Shown in pieces: positions 8,694 to 16,351 of a DNA stretch of 64,000 nucleotides (positions within the stretch are counted from its first letter, which is position 1; every line of letters starts with the position of its first letter). The DNA is taken from contig CBDBJQ010000006.1 in assembly GCA_965206405.1 (NCBI GenBank), positions 992,001-1,056,000 on the forward strand, read 5' to 3'. The notes under the pieces were generated by a model. It saw only the letters and a program-made list of their open reading frames with translations, did no database searches and had not been told where the DNA came from. This DNA is from CBDBJQ01 sp965206405 (GTDB lineage Bacteria > Pseudomonadota > Alphaproteobacteria > UBA8366). A program made the position numbers and the translations under genes.

Positions 8694-9330
8694 TCAGACA
8701 ACCGCTGCTGCCGGCACACCGGCAATTGTGTTTGTACATGCAGGGCTTACCTCGCATTCCGTTGCGAAGGACTTCCAGTTCGCCACGGCATCCTGAACGC
8801 GCTCTATGATTGCGTCCGCATTCCGTTTCCCGAAGCTCGGCCTGTGCGCCGAGTGCCACCGGGTGTTTCCTGGTGATATTTTGGCGATGTCCGAGAATTG
8901 CCGTGACATGCTCGCCTGCCCCCGGTTAAAAGTCAGATCATAGGCCGGCGCCAGGTTCCGCTACGGTCCATGAGATAGCTGAACTGGCGTGCGTGCTCAT
9001 CGCGGTTGTGGGCAAGGACGTTGAACACGGCAAGCGCGAACATGGCTCGGCATTCCCGTTGATCGCGCGTAACGGCGCGGGTCAGCGTGATGAAATCGCG
9101 GCAGTCCAGGGCCGATGCCTGGATATCTGAATAGAGCAGGCCGTTTGCCGTATCGGCGTGAATGCGACGAGTGCCCTCCCGATCAAAGCGGCGGACAGCG
9201 AAATAGGATTGGTCGGTGCCGGCCAGCAACCGGGTTTCCGGCATGGCAACCCCGGCCTCTTTGGCCATCATTGAATAGCCATTTCTATGTAGCCGAATTT
9301 CTTCGGGAGCGCCGACGCCGAGGACATGCT
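8694..9330 (-). pseudogene. HipA-family kinase toxin, frameshifted remnant
   Basis: Reading right to left, codons from about 9330 give PEEIRLHRNGYS then MMAKEAGVAMPETRLL, YFAVRRFDREGTRRIHADT, DFITLTRAVTRDQ and VFNVLAHNRDEHARQFSYLM, the central kinase core of HipA (catalytic HNRDEHA-type loop). The frame then breaks near 8945: TGG CGC is followed by a stop in frame, whereas a shifted frame resumes with PAYDLTFNRGQ and continues to a C-terminal helix (ADAIIERVQDAVANWKSFA) ending at 8694. The N-terminal third and any HipB antitoxin are absent. It lies between rpsD and the terminator of the pur-bolA-grxD unit. Confidence 0.75.
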
Positions 9331-9356
9331 GTGTCCGGCCGGGATCGTCCGGGCAT

Positions 9357-9396
9357 AAAAAACGTCGGGCACCTTTAAGCGGCCGGCGTTTTATTT
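9357..9396 (-). terminator. Intrinsic terminator of the pur-bolA-grxD-VOC transcript
   Basis: On the minus strand an AACGCCGG / CCGACGTT stem (one G-U pair) with a loop around CCGCTTAAAGGTG is followed by TTTTTT (complement of AAAAAA at 9357-9362). It lies about 50 bp past the VOC gene stop, the expected place for the end of the minus-strand operon that begins near 15 kb. Confidence 0.75.
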
Positions 9397-9447
9397 TTCT
9401 GGCTTGGTGCCTGGCGCGTCAACGCACAGGCGATTGAGGCGCTGGCC

Positions 9448-9849
9448 TCACTCGCCGTTGAGGAGTTTGGGGTCGGGTTCCTCGTCGGTCGAAAAGGCGA
9501 TCTCGACATGGTTGCCGTCCGGGTCGTAGGCGTGAACCTGGCGGATGTCGCGGCCCGGCACGATCCGGGTTTCGTAGCGCGCCTTGCGTTTCTTGAGCAT
9601 ACGCAGGGTGTCGTTGATGCCCTCGGCGAGGAACGCCATGTGTTCGATCTGCGGATCGCCGCCCTCGGGCTGGGTGTCCTGTTCGACGAGGTGGATCGCC
9701 GCACGGTCGCCGCAGTATAGCCAGGCGCCGCCGAAGTTGAAGTTCGGGCGTGGGCCTACCTCCATGCCGAGGACCTTGGCGTAGAAGTCGGTCAGCCCTT
9801 TTAGGTTGGCGGTACGGATGTTGACGTGATCAAGACTGCTTGCCGGCAT
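9448..9849 (-). CDS. VOC superfamily (glyoxalase/dioxygenase fold) protein
   Basis: From ATG 9849, preceded by GGAGG about 9 nt upstream, the product is 133 residues. It shows two beta-alpha-beta-beta-beta modules: DHVNIRTANLKGLTDFYAKVLGMEVG and, in the second half, VHAYDPDGNHVEIAF. Metal-ligand positions His in the first strand (SLDHVNI), His in IEHMAF and Glu in HVEIAF are all present, so a metal-dependent enzyme is likely. The substrate cannot be deduced. It is the last gene before the terminator near 9.36 kb. Confidence 0.85.
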   Translation of the reverse strand: MPASSLDHVNIRTANLKGLTDFYAKVLGMEVGPRPNFNFGGAWLYCGDRAAIHLVEQDTQPEGGDPQIEHMAFLAEGINDTLRMLKKRKARYETRIVPGRDIRQVHAYDPDGNHVEIAFSTDEEPDPKLLNGE

Positions 9850-9904
9850 GGCTCCGGGCCTCCCGTAATATCTAGTCGTCGTCCGGTGGTAATCCGGGCC
9901 GTGC

Positions 9905-10258
9905 TCAGACGTTGACGCCGGTTTCGACGCCCTTGGCGCCGAAATACTGCTCAAGCTCGCCGGTTTCGAACATCTCACGGACGATGTCGCAGCCGCCGAC
10001 GAACTCGCCCTTCACATAGAGCTGGGGGATTGTCGGCCAATCGGAGAATGCCTTGATGCCGTCGCGGATATCAGGGTCCTGGAGTACGTCGACAGTCTTG
10101 AACCGCACACCGCTCAGGGTCAGTGCCTGGACAGCCGCGGCGGAAAACCCGCATTGCGGGAAAACCGGGGTTCCCTTCATGAACAGCACGACATCGCCGC
10201 TGCGAATCTCGTTGCCAATACGCTCACTAACGCCGCCATCGTTCTCGTTGTTCGTCAT
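9905..10258 (-). CDS. grxD: Monothiol glutaredoxin GrxD (Grx4 family)
   Basis: The 117-residue product starts at ATG 10258. It carries the monothiol active site CGFS (FPQCGFSAAAVQAL) and the glutathione/Fe-S-binding features WPTIPQLYVKGEFVGGCDIV. Grx4 proteins ligate a [2Fe-2S] cluster with glutathione and work with BolA proteins in cluster delivery or iron sensing. bolA lies immediately upstream in the same operon, matching that partnership. The 54-bp gap between them holds an 18-bp direct duplication. Confidence 0.95.
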   Translation of the reverse strand: MTNNENDGGVSERIGNEIRSGDVVLFMKGTPVFPQCGFSAAAVQALTLSGVRFKTVDVLQDPDIRDGIKAFSDWPTIPQLYVKGEFVGGCDIVREMFETGELEQYFGAKGVETGVNV

Positions 10259-10280
10259 AATTTTGGATCCTGTCTCAGTG

Positions 10281-10316
10281 GTTGTCACTATCCGTGATGT
10301 TGTCACTATCCGTCAG
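10281..10316. repeat. 18-bp tandem duplication at the bolA-grxD junction
   Basis: GTTGTCACTATCCGT occurs at 10281-10295 and again at 10299-10313, giving an 18-bp period. The second copy overlaps the bolA stop codon (complement of TCA 10313-10315). Confidence 0.85.
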
Positions 10317-10570
10317 CTATCGCCGGATTTCACATCGTCCTCGGGCACGGAGGTCTGCAGCGCCAGCGCGTGGAGCTCGTTTCCCATCTGCCCGCGCAGG
10401 GCGGCATAGACGAGCTGGTGTTGCTGGACCCGGGTTTTGTTCCGGAAGGCGCCGGAACTGATGAAGGCCGCGTAGTGGTCGCCGTCGCCGCGCAGATCGT
10501 CGATTCGGACCTCTGCATCCGGCAACGCCTCGCGGATCATACGCTCGATTTCGACCGCGCTCATCGGCAT
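10313..10570 (-). CDS. bolA: BolA family protein
   Basis: This 85-residue protein starts at ATG 10570, with GGAGA about 11 nt upstream (ATG 10564 is an alternative). It has the BolA fold: helix IERMIREALPDAEVRIDDL, the central DGDHYAAFISSGAF with the conserved His, the RVQQHQLVYAAL helix with a second conserved His, and LHALALQT. It would pair with GrxD to hold a [2Fe-2S] cluster through His and Cys ligands. It follows purL by 35 bp and precedes grxD by 54 bp. Confidence 0.94.
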   Translation of the reverse strand: MPMSAVEIERMIREALPDAEVRIDDLRGDGDHYAAFISSGAFRNKTRVQQHQLVYAALRGQMGNELHALALQTSVPEDDVKSGDS

Positions 10571-10605
10571 GGCCAGAATTCTCCTTCTCCCGCGCTGTTT
10601 CGCAA

Positions 10606-12939
10606 CTAGCCCGCAGCGCCGGTATAGGCCGGCAACCATCCCTCATGGAGTGCCCGCATTTCCCCAACAGATATAGCAACCGAATCACCGATTTGCAATG
10701 AATCGCCTCCGGAACGGCCGATCACGCGGGTTGGAATTCCGGCCTTTACGGCCTCAGCGAGGAAGGTCTTGGGATCGGCGACGGCGCACAGGTAACGGGC
10801 CTGATCCTCGCCGAACAGCCAGGCATGAAGGGGGAGGTCATCCCCCGATTCCGCGCCTCCTAATTTCCAGCTTCCGGACTCTCCGCTCCCCGGCTTCTCT
10901 GTTCCGGGCATCTCGATCCGCGCACCGACGCCGCCGGCCAGCGCCATCTCGGCAAGACTCGCAAGCAGGCCGCCATCGGACAGATCGTGGCAGGCCGCGA
11001 CATCCCCGGCCAGGATCCGCTCGCTAACGAAGGCGCCGTTGCGCCGCTCCGCCTCGAGATCCACCGGCGGCGGTGCGCCGGCCGCGCCGCCGCAGAAGAT
11101 TTGCTGGTAGAGCGAACATCCAAGCCAGCCCGTGGTCTCGCCGATGAGAACAATTGTCTGGTCGTCGGCGAGGCCGGTACCGACGGTAGCGGCGACGTCC
11201 TCGATCAGGCCGACACCGCCGATGACAGGGGTTGGCGCGATTGCAACGTTGCCGGTCTCGTTGTAGAGCGAGACGTTGCCCGAGATGACGGGGAAGGCAA
11301 GCGCCCGTGCCGCATCGCCGATGCCCTGCACGCAGCCGACGAACTGGCCCATGACCTCCGGCTTCTCCGGGTTGCCGAAATTGAGGTTATTGGTAAGCGC
11401 AAGCGGTGTCGCGCCGACCGCAACGAGGTTGCGCCAGGCTTCTGCCACTGCCTGTCGACCGCCGGTTTCGGGGTCGGCAAGGCAGTAGCGCGGGGTGCAG
11501 TCGGTGGTCACGGCGAGACCTTTGACTGTGCCGTGCACCCGTACCACACCGGCGTCGCCGCCCGGCGGCGCGACCGTGTCCGCCATCACCGAATGGTCGT
11601 ACTGCTCCCAGATCCAGCGCCGCGAGCAGAGATGCGGAGAATCGAGCAGGCGGCGCAGGGCATCGCTGCAATCGAGCGGGGCTCCGCCCGCACCGGAAAC
11701 CGTACTGACAATCGCATCGGGTGCGAGCACTATCGGGGGCGGGGTTGGGGTCCAGGGCCGGTCGTATTCGGGAGAGGATTCGGCCAGCGAGGTGACCGGG
11801 ATGTCGGCGACCACAGCGCCGTCCTCGTGCACCCTCAGCCGGCCGCTGTCGGTGACCTGGCCGACGATGGCGAAATCAAGATCCCATTTCTCGAAGATGC
11901 GCCGGGCCGTTTCCTCGGAACCCTGTCGCAGCACCATCAGCATTCGCTCCTGGCTCTCCGACAACATCACCTCATAGGCGGTCATGCCGTGTTCGCGCCG
12001 AGGCACCGCGTCGATGTCCAGATCAATGCCGACACCGCCCTTGTTGGCCATCTCGACCGAGGAAGAGGTCAGGCCGGCGGCGCCCATGTCCTGAATCGCG
12101 ACGATGGCGTCGGTCGCCATCAGCTCGAGGCAGGCCTCAAGCAGGAGTTTTTCAGTGAAGGGGTCGCCGACCTGGACCGTGGGGCGTTTCTCGTCGCTCT
12201 TGCCGGAGAATTCGGCCGAGGCCATCGTCGCCCCATGAATACCGTCGCGCCCGGTCTTGGAACCGACATAAACCACGGCGTTCCCCGGTCCGGCGGCATG
12301 GGAATAGAAGATGCGGTCGGCCTCGGCGATGCCGACGGTCATCGCGTTCACAAGGATGTTGCCATTGTAGGAGGCGTCGAAATTGACCTCGCCGCCGACC
12401 GTCGGCACGCCGACGCAGTTGCCATAACTTCCGATCCCGGCGACGACGCCAGAGAGGAGATAGCGGGTGCGCGGATGGTCGGGGTCGCCGAAGCGCAGTG
12501 CGTTCAGGCTGGCAACGGGTCGGGCACCCATGGTGAAGACATCGCGCAGGATACCGCCGACGCCGGTCGCTGCGCCCTCGAAAGGTTCAATGAAGGACGG
12601 GTGGTTGTGGCTCTCAATCTTGAACACCGCTGCCAGTCCGTTGCCGATATCGACGACGCCGGCGTTCTCGCCTGGGCCCTGAATGACCTGCGGTGCCTTG
12701 GTTGGCAGGGTTCTGAGCCAGCGGCGCGAGGATTTGTACGAGCAGTGCTCCGACCACATCACCGAGAAGATGCCGAGTTCGGTCAGCGTCGGTTCACGCC
12801 CCATAACGACGAGCAGGGTATCGTATTCCTCATGCGTCAGCCCGTGCGCGGCAGCTTCCTTGGCCATCCTGTCCGGGGCTTCCGCGCCCCCCGGACTGGA
12901 GGGTGCTTCGTTGGGCGCGGGGTCGGCGGTATCGGTCAC
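10606..12939 (-). CDS. purL: Phosphoribosylformylglycinamidine synthase subunit PurL
   Basis: This 777-residue subunit performs the ATP-dependent amidation of FGAR to FGAM, purine step 4, using ammonia from PurQ with PurS as the structural partner. Visible motifs include the N-terminal LTHEEYDTLLVVMGREPTL, SEHCSYKSSR near residue 63 (catalytic His), QGPGENAGVVDIG, ESHNHPSFIEPFEGAATGVG, and a C-terminal AIRS-type half (CHDLSDGGLLASLAEMALA). It starts with GTG at 12939, overlapping the purQ stop by 4 nt (GTGA). A low-complexity Gly/Ser/Glu insertion (GSGESGSWKLGGAESG) sits near residue 690 in a loop. Confidence 0.96.
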   Translation of the reverse strand: MTDTADPAPNEAPSSPGGAEAPDRMAKEAAAHGLTHEEYDTLLVVMGREPTLTELGIFSVMWSEHCSYKSSRRWLRTLPTKAPQVIQGPGENAGVVDIGNGLAAVFKIESHNHPSFIEPFEGAATGVGGILRDVFTMGARPVASLNALRFGDPDHPRTRYLLSGVVAGIGSYGNCVGVPTVGGEVNFDASYNGNILVNAMTVGIAEADRIFYSHAAGPGNAVVYVGSKTGRDGIHGATMASAEFSGKSDEKRPTVQVGDPFTEKLLLEACLELMATDAIVAIQDMGAAGLTSSSVEMANKGGVGIDLDIDAVPRREHGMTAYEVMLSESQERMLMVLRQGSEETARRIFEKWDLDFAIVGQVTDSGRLRVHEDGAVVADIPVTSLAESSPEYDRPWTPTPPPIVLAPDAIVSTVSGAGGAPLDCSDALRRLLDSPHLCSRRWIWEQYDHSVMADTVAPPGGDAGVVRVHGTVKGLAVTTDCTPRYCLADPETGGRQAVAEAWRNLVAVGATPLALTNNLNFGNPEKPEVMGQFVGCVQGIGDAARALAFPVISGNVSLYNETGNVAIAPTPVIGGVGLIEDVAATVGTGLADDQTIVLIGETTGWLGCSLYQQIFCGGAAGAPPPVDLEAERRNGAFVSERILAGDVAACHDLSDGGLLASLAEMALAGGVGARIEMPGTEKPGSGESGSWKLGGAESGDDLPLHAWLFGEDQARYLCAVADPKTFLAEAVKAGIPTRVIGRSGGDSLQIGDSVAISVGEMRALHEGWLPAYTGAAG

Positions 12940-13667
12940 GCCAGCGCTTCCGCAAGACCGGCGACGAAGGCCAGGCCGTCGGATCCGTCCCGCAGGCCGC
13001 CGACGGCGCGGTCGGGATGCGGCATTAACCCAAGGATGCGCCGGTTCTCATCGATAATCCCGGCGATATCGCGGGCTGATCCATTGGGATTGTATTCGCC
13101 GATCCCGGATTCATTCGCTCCGGACCCATCAGCCGAGATGGCCGAGGCGGCCGGAGGCGGGGCAGTGTAGCGGAAGGCGACGCGCCCCTCACCCTCGAGG
13201 CGGTCGAGCACGGCGTCCTCGGCGAAGTAGTTGCCGTCGTGATGGGAAACCGGGATGCGGATGACCTGCCTGGGGGCGTAACCGTGGGTGAAGATGCAGT
13301 CTTTGGCCTCTACCCGCAGATGCACGGGCCGGCAGACGAAGCGCAGGCTCTCGTTGCGCATCAGGATGCCCGGAAGCAGCCCGCACTCGGTCAGGATCTG
13401 GAAGCCGTTGCAGATCCCGAGCGTCGGCACGCCGCGCCGGGCCGCCCGGATGACCGCGTCCATGATCGGCGAATGAGCCGCGATCGCGCCGGTGCGTAGA
13501 TAGTCGCCATAGGAGAATCCGCCGGGCAGCACGACCAGGTCGGTCGCCGGAAGTTCGCTCTCCCGGTGCCAGATCATTTCTGTCCGGCATCCATCGATCG
13601 TGGCAAAGGCGTCGGTCGCGTCGCGGTCGCAGTTCGAACCCGGAAAGACGACGACCGCGACCTTCAA
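12936..13667 (-). CDS. purQ: Phosphoribosylformylglycinamidine synthase subunit PurQ (glutaminase)
   Basis: The start is TTG at 13667, preceded by GGAGGGCAGG; it places KVAVVVFPGSNCDRD at the N-terminus, as in all PurQ proteins. The 243-residue class I amidotransferase has the nucleophile Cys in PTLGICNGFQILTE (near residue 86) and the C-terminal His/Glu region GLMPHPDRAV. It supplies ammonia to PurL. Codons upstream of the TTG stay open but encode nothing PurQ-like. A PPPAASAISADGSG segment near residue 180 is unusually rich in small residues. Confidence 0.94.
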   Translation of the reverse strand: MKVAVVVFPGSNCDRDATDAFATIDGCRTEMIWHRESELPATDLVVLPGGFSYGDYLRTGAIAAHSPIMDAVIRAARRGVPTLGICNGFQILTECGLLPGILMRNESLRFVCRPVHLRVEAKDCIFTHGYAPRQVIRIPVSHHDGNYFAEDAVLDRLEGEGRVAFRYTAPPPAASAISADGSGANESGIGEYNPNGSARDIAGIIDENRRILGLMPHPDRAVGGLRDGSDGLAFVAGLAEALA

Positions 13668-13719
13668 GCCTGCCCTCCGTTGTCCTTCGCCGCGCCAGCT
13701 GCGTGCATCCGCACCGCCG

Positions 13720-13962
13720 TCAGGCCTCGACGTCGATGCGATAAGCCTCGATGACCGGATTGGCGAGCAGCTGGCGACACATCTCCTCGCTCCGTTCCCG
13801 CGCCCGATCGGTGTCCTTCTCATCGATCCAGAGTTCGATGAACTTGCCCTGGCGCACCGCCTCGACGTCTTGGAAGCCGAGTGCGATCAGGGCGTTGCCG
13901 ATCGCCTGGCCTTGCGGGTCGAGCACCGCCTCCTTCAGCGTGATGTGGATGTTGACTTTCAC
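13720..13962 (-). CDS. purS: Phosphoribosylformylglycinamidine synthase subunit PurS
   Basis: The 80-residue product starts at GTG 13962, which overlaps the upstream purC-like stop as GTGA. It reads KVNIHITLKEAVLDPQGQAI, then LGFQDVEAVRQGKFIELWID and a C-terminal LLANPVIEAYRIDV, the complete PurS fold. PurS dimers bridge PurL and PurQ. The gap to purQ is 52 bp. Confidence 0.95.
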   Translation of the reverse strand: MKVNIHITLKEAVLDPQGQAIGNALIALGFQDVEAVRQGKFIELWIDEKDTDRARERSEEMCRQLLANPVIEAYRIDVEA

Positions 13963-15068
13963 GTCTGCGCCCGCGGCTGCGCGCTGTCGGCACCCGCCTG
14001 GCCGACTGCGCCGTGCGCGCCGTCCTTCTGTGCGCCGGGATCCTGCCGCAGCAGGCCAAGGCGCCGGGCGATATCTTGGTGGCTGGGGGCTGCAATCCTC
14101 ACCGGTGCGTCTGTTCCCGGGGCGTCTGTTCCCGGCACGTCTGTTCCCGGTGCGTCTGTTCCCGGTGCGTCTGTTCCCGGTGCGTCTGTTCCCGGTGCGT
14201 CTGTTCCCGGTGCGTCTGTTCCCGGCACGTTTACTGCATCGCCGCTCGGAATCTTCCCGGATCCATCTCCAGCAGTATTCGCAGGCGTTTGCGCGCTCTG
14301 CAGCGGGGTCACCGGGCTTTCCGGCACACTGATTTCTGGCTCTGGCGCTTCTGTGGCATTGGCCACGCCCGCAACATCGGAGCTCGTGCTGTCGGGGTCG
14401 ATCTGCGCTCGGGCAACCTTGCGGGCGTTCTCGGTCTCGAGCCGGGATTCTGCGCTCCATATGAGCGCGGTGTCGGGGCTGATATCCTCGGCGATGACGA
14501 GGCGGAACTCCCCGCCTTCCTCCATGACGCGTCCGAACCGGCAGGCGTATTGGGCGAGATACAGGCCGGCGCCGTGGAGTACGCCGGAGATGAAGTCGTT
14601 AGTGCGCAGCGAGCAGGCCATGATGTCGTCGATGTCATGCGGCGAGGCCAGGCCAAAGGCGGTCAGGTGCTCCTCAGAGATCGGCTGTTCGCCGCCCCAT
14701 TCGGGTGCGTGGAAATACTCGACGATCGAACGGGGAAGGGTCGTGCCCTCCTCGATGGAGAAGCGCGTGGAGAAATCGCCGGCGGCGGCATTGTGGACAA
14801 CCACGGTGATCGGGAGGGTTTCGGTCTTCCGGATCAATTGTTCGCGCATATTAATGCGCTGGATGAAATGCGTGGCGATGCCGATTTCGTGCAGACCGAG
14901 CATTATGAATTCGGAGAACCGGTTGTTGATAACCCCGATCCCGGCGGCGTTGCCGTCGCCCCTGCCGTCGATGGCATGGTCCTTGAAATGCTTGACCAGG
15001 GTATGGGGCTCGGTGCCCCGGTAGATGATCTGCCTGTGGTTCTCGAAGAGCCACTGTCCGCGCACCAT
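13959..15068 (-). CDS. purC: PurC-like (SAICAR synthetase family) protein with repeat insertion
   Basis: About 369 residues from ATG 15068, with GGAG 11 nt upstream. The overall SAICAR synthetase outline is clear: GVINNRFSEFIMLGLHEIGI, LPITVVVHNAAAGDF, FSIEEGTTLPRSIVEYF, EDISPDTALIW and a C-terminal IARRLGLL. Several positions conserved in PurC differ: the YxGKAK segment is NHRQIIYRG, VVRNxAAGS is VVHNAAAGD, LVDFKxEFG is LAQYACRFG, and RLWD is LIWS. Between the core and the final helix is an insertion of about 100 residues that includes eight PGTDA-type repeats. Some alphaproteobacteria carry two purC copies; this looks like the divergent one. Its position ahead of purS-purQ-purL by a GTGA overlap ties its expression to FGAM synthase. 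Catalysis of the aspartate addition is doubtful. Confidence 0.75.
   Translation of the reverse strand: MVRGQWLFENHRQIIYRGTEPHTLVKHFKDHAIDGRGDGNAAGIGVINNRFSEFIMLGLHEIGIATHFIQRINMREQLIRKTETLPITVVVHNAAAGDFSTRFSIEEGTTLPRSIVEYFHAPEWGGEQPISEEHLTAFGLASPHDIDDIMACSLRTNDFISGVLHGAGLYLAQYACRFGRVMEEGGEFRLVIAEDISPDTALIWSAESRLETENARKVARAQIDPDSTSSDVAGVANATEAPEPEISVPESPVTPLQSAQTPANTAGDGSGKIPSGDAVNVPGTDAPGTDAPGTDAPGTDAPGTDAPGTDVPGTDAPGTDAPVRIAAPSHQDIARRLGLLRQDPGAQKDGAHGAVGQAGADSAQPRAQT
14104..14223 (-). repeat. 15-bp minisatellite, eight units, inside the purC-like gene
   Basis: Eight head-to-tail copies of GGTGCGTCTGTTCCC (plus-strand reading) run from 14104 to 14223. Unit 2 (GGGG) and unit 3 (GGCA) vary in the first four bases; the last five are identical. 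On the coding strand each unit encodes Pro-Gly-Thr-Asp-Ala (one Val variant). Copy-number change would keep the frame. Confidence 0.97.
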
Positions 15069-15205
15069 GCTCAAAGAAACTCCGGTTCGGGAACGCCGCG
15101 CTCGACCTGTCTGGGTGCTCACCCTGGGGCGTGTTGCGGCGGCCGGATCATATAGGAGAGACCGGCCTCTGTCATATGCTGTATGGCCGGGGAAAAAGGA
15201 GTGGT

Positions 15206-15949
15206 TCAGGGGGCGACGGGCGTGTAGGAAACGGGGGTGGGCCGGCCGGGGGCGAACAGGAATTCCGGCGCGCGCGCCGCGTCGGCGGGCAGGGCGAGAA
15301 GAGTGCTCGATACGGTGCCGTAGCCATGCCCGCCGTCCAGATACATGGCGCTCTCGGACCCGCTACCGCGTGTGCGGCCAGGATCGGCGAGCAGTGCCGC
15401 CCAGTCGCTCCAATCGCCACATTCCGGGTTCGGAGCGGCGGCATTGGCAAAGCGCGGCAGGTAGGCGTTGATTCGGGGGTGGTCACGATCGTTGATTTCG
15501 GTCGAGGCGAGCATCGATAGGCCTTCCGGGATCGCGGCGATTTTGATTTCCCTGGCCTCCTTTCCGGCCAACCACCAGGCGTTTTCGGCATCCGCGATTA
15601 CCAGATTGAAGCCGCCATAGTCGCTGGCGTCGCGGGCGGCGATGGTCTCCGTCGCCGATGCAGCGTCATCGTGACTGAGTGCATCGAGGACGAGTTCGCC
15701 GCGGCTCCGCCGGTCGCGAAAAGGCCCGAGGCTGCCGGTCCGGTTCAGCACCATGGCAGCGACACCAGTATCGTTAAGCCCTAGCCAGCTGCCCTTGGCG
15801 AGCCGATCGCGACCTGCGCGCACCTGTGGCCGGTCGGGCCAGTGGCGTTCCGGTGCGTCCCAGGCACGGTCGCGCATCTCGTCGCGATTGGCGCCAACGA
15901 TGAGGGGCCAGTCGGCTCCAGGCCGGCGCAGGATGACGACTGTACACAT
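15206..15949 (-). CDS. NRDE (TANGO2-like) family protein
   Basis: This 247-residue protein begins MCTVVIL with the conserved Cys2 expected to become the N-terminal nucleophile, followed by the family-defining NRDE in LIVGANRDEMRDR. SWLGLNDTGVAAMVLNR and the C-terminal YGTVSSTLLAL (an Ntn-hydrolase-like end) are also typical. TANGO2/NRDE proteins are implicated in haem or acyl-CoA handling, but no reaction is established. It lies 137 bp ahead of the purC-like gene on the same strand and is divergent from ivd. Confidence 0.87.
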   Translation of the reverse strand: MCTVVILRRPGADWPLIVGANRDEMRDRAWDAPERHWPDRPQVRAGRDRLAKGSWLGLNDTGVAAMVLNRTGSLGPFRDRRSRGELVLDALSHDDAASATETIAARDASDYGGFNLVIADAENAWWLAGKEAREIKIAAIPEGLSMLASTEINDRDHPRINAYLPRFANAAAPNPECGDWSDWAALLADPGRTRGSGSESAMYLDGGHGYGTVSSTLLALPADAARAPEFLFAPGRPTPVSYTPVAP

Positions 15950-16351
15950 GAGGCGGAAATCGGAGCTGCCCGGGCAGCGAAAGCAAAAGGGGGAAGACAG
16001 AAGGGTCGGGCGTTCTAATAGAGCGGAGCCGGGCGCGCATCAAGCCGGGCACCAGGGGCCGGACAGCCCGAATCGGGGCTAGCGGGACCTGCGCAACTTG
16101 GTAGAAGCGAGGGAAAGAGGCCATGGCCGGGAAGACCGCCATTCCCGGCGATGCCGAATGGGATTAAGGCGGTGCCTGTGTAACCTGGCTCGCTTGTTCG
16201 CAGTCGCGGGCCTTTTCTGGTGGTAAATTCTGGGTGGGGGATCGGAAGTTGGCGGTACCGCGAATATAACCTTCCAGTTTGTTTGAACACCGTGCGGACC
16301 GTGCTATTTTGGCTGTCTGGGCGACGTTTTGTATGCAGCACGGTGGACGTG
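15950..16351. other. Divergent intergenic region between the NRDE gene and ivd
   Basis: 402 bp with no convincing gene. It must hold the promoters of both flanking units. The only promoter-like pair I can point to for ivd is at 16283-16310. No regulator gene of the LiuR type is adjacent. Confidence 0.6.
16283..16310 (+). promoter_or_regulatory. Candidate sigma-70 promoter of the leucine-degradation operon
   Basis: TTGAAC at 16283-16288 and TATTTT at 16305-16310, separated by 16 bp, lie 42 bp before the ivd start. Each matches the consensus at four of six positions. Confidence 0.35.

Noticed and set aside
10987..13170. A 727-codon open frame on the plus strand opposite purL-purQ
   Set aside because: It is the antisense shadow of two well-recognised genes in GC-rich DNA and shows no domain of its own.
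14104..14223. The array looked CRISPR-like at first sight
   Set aside because: Units are contiguous 15-mers without spacers and lie in frame inside a protein gene.
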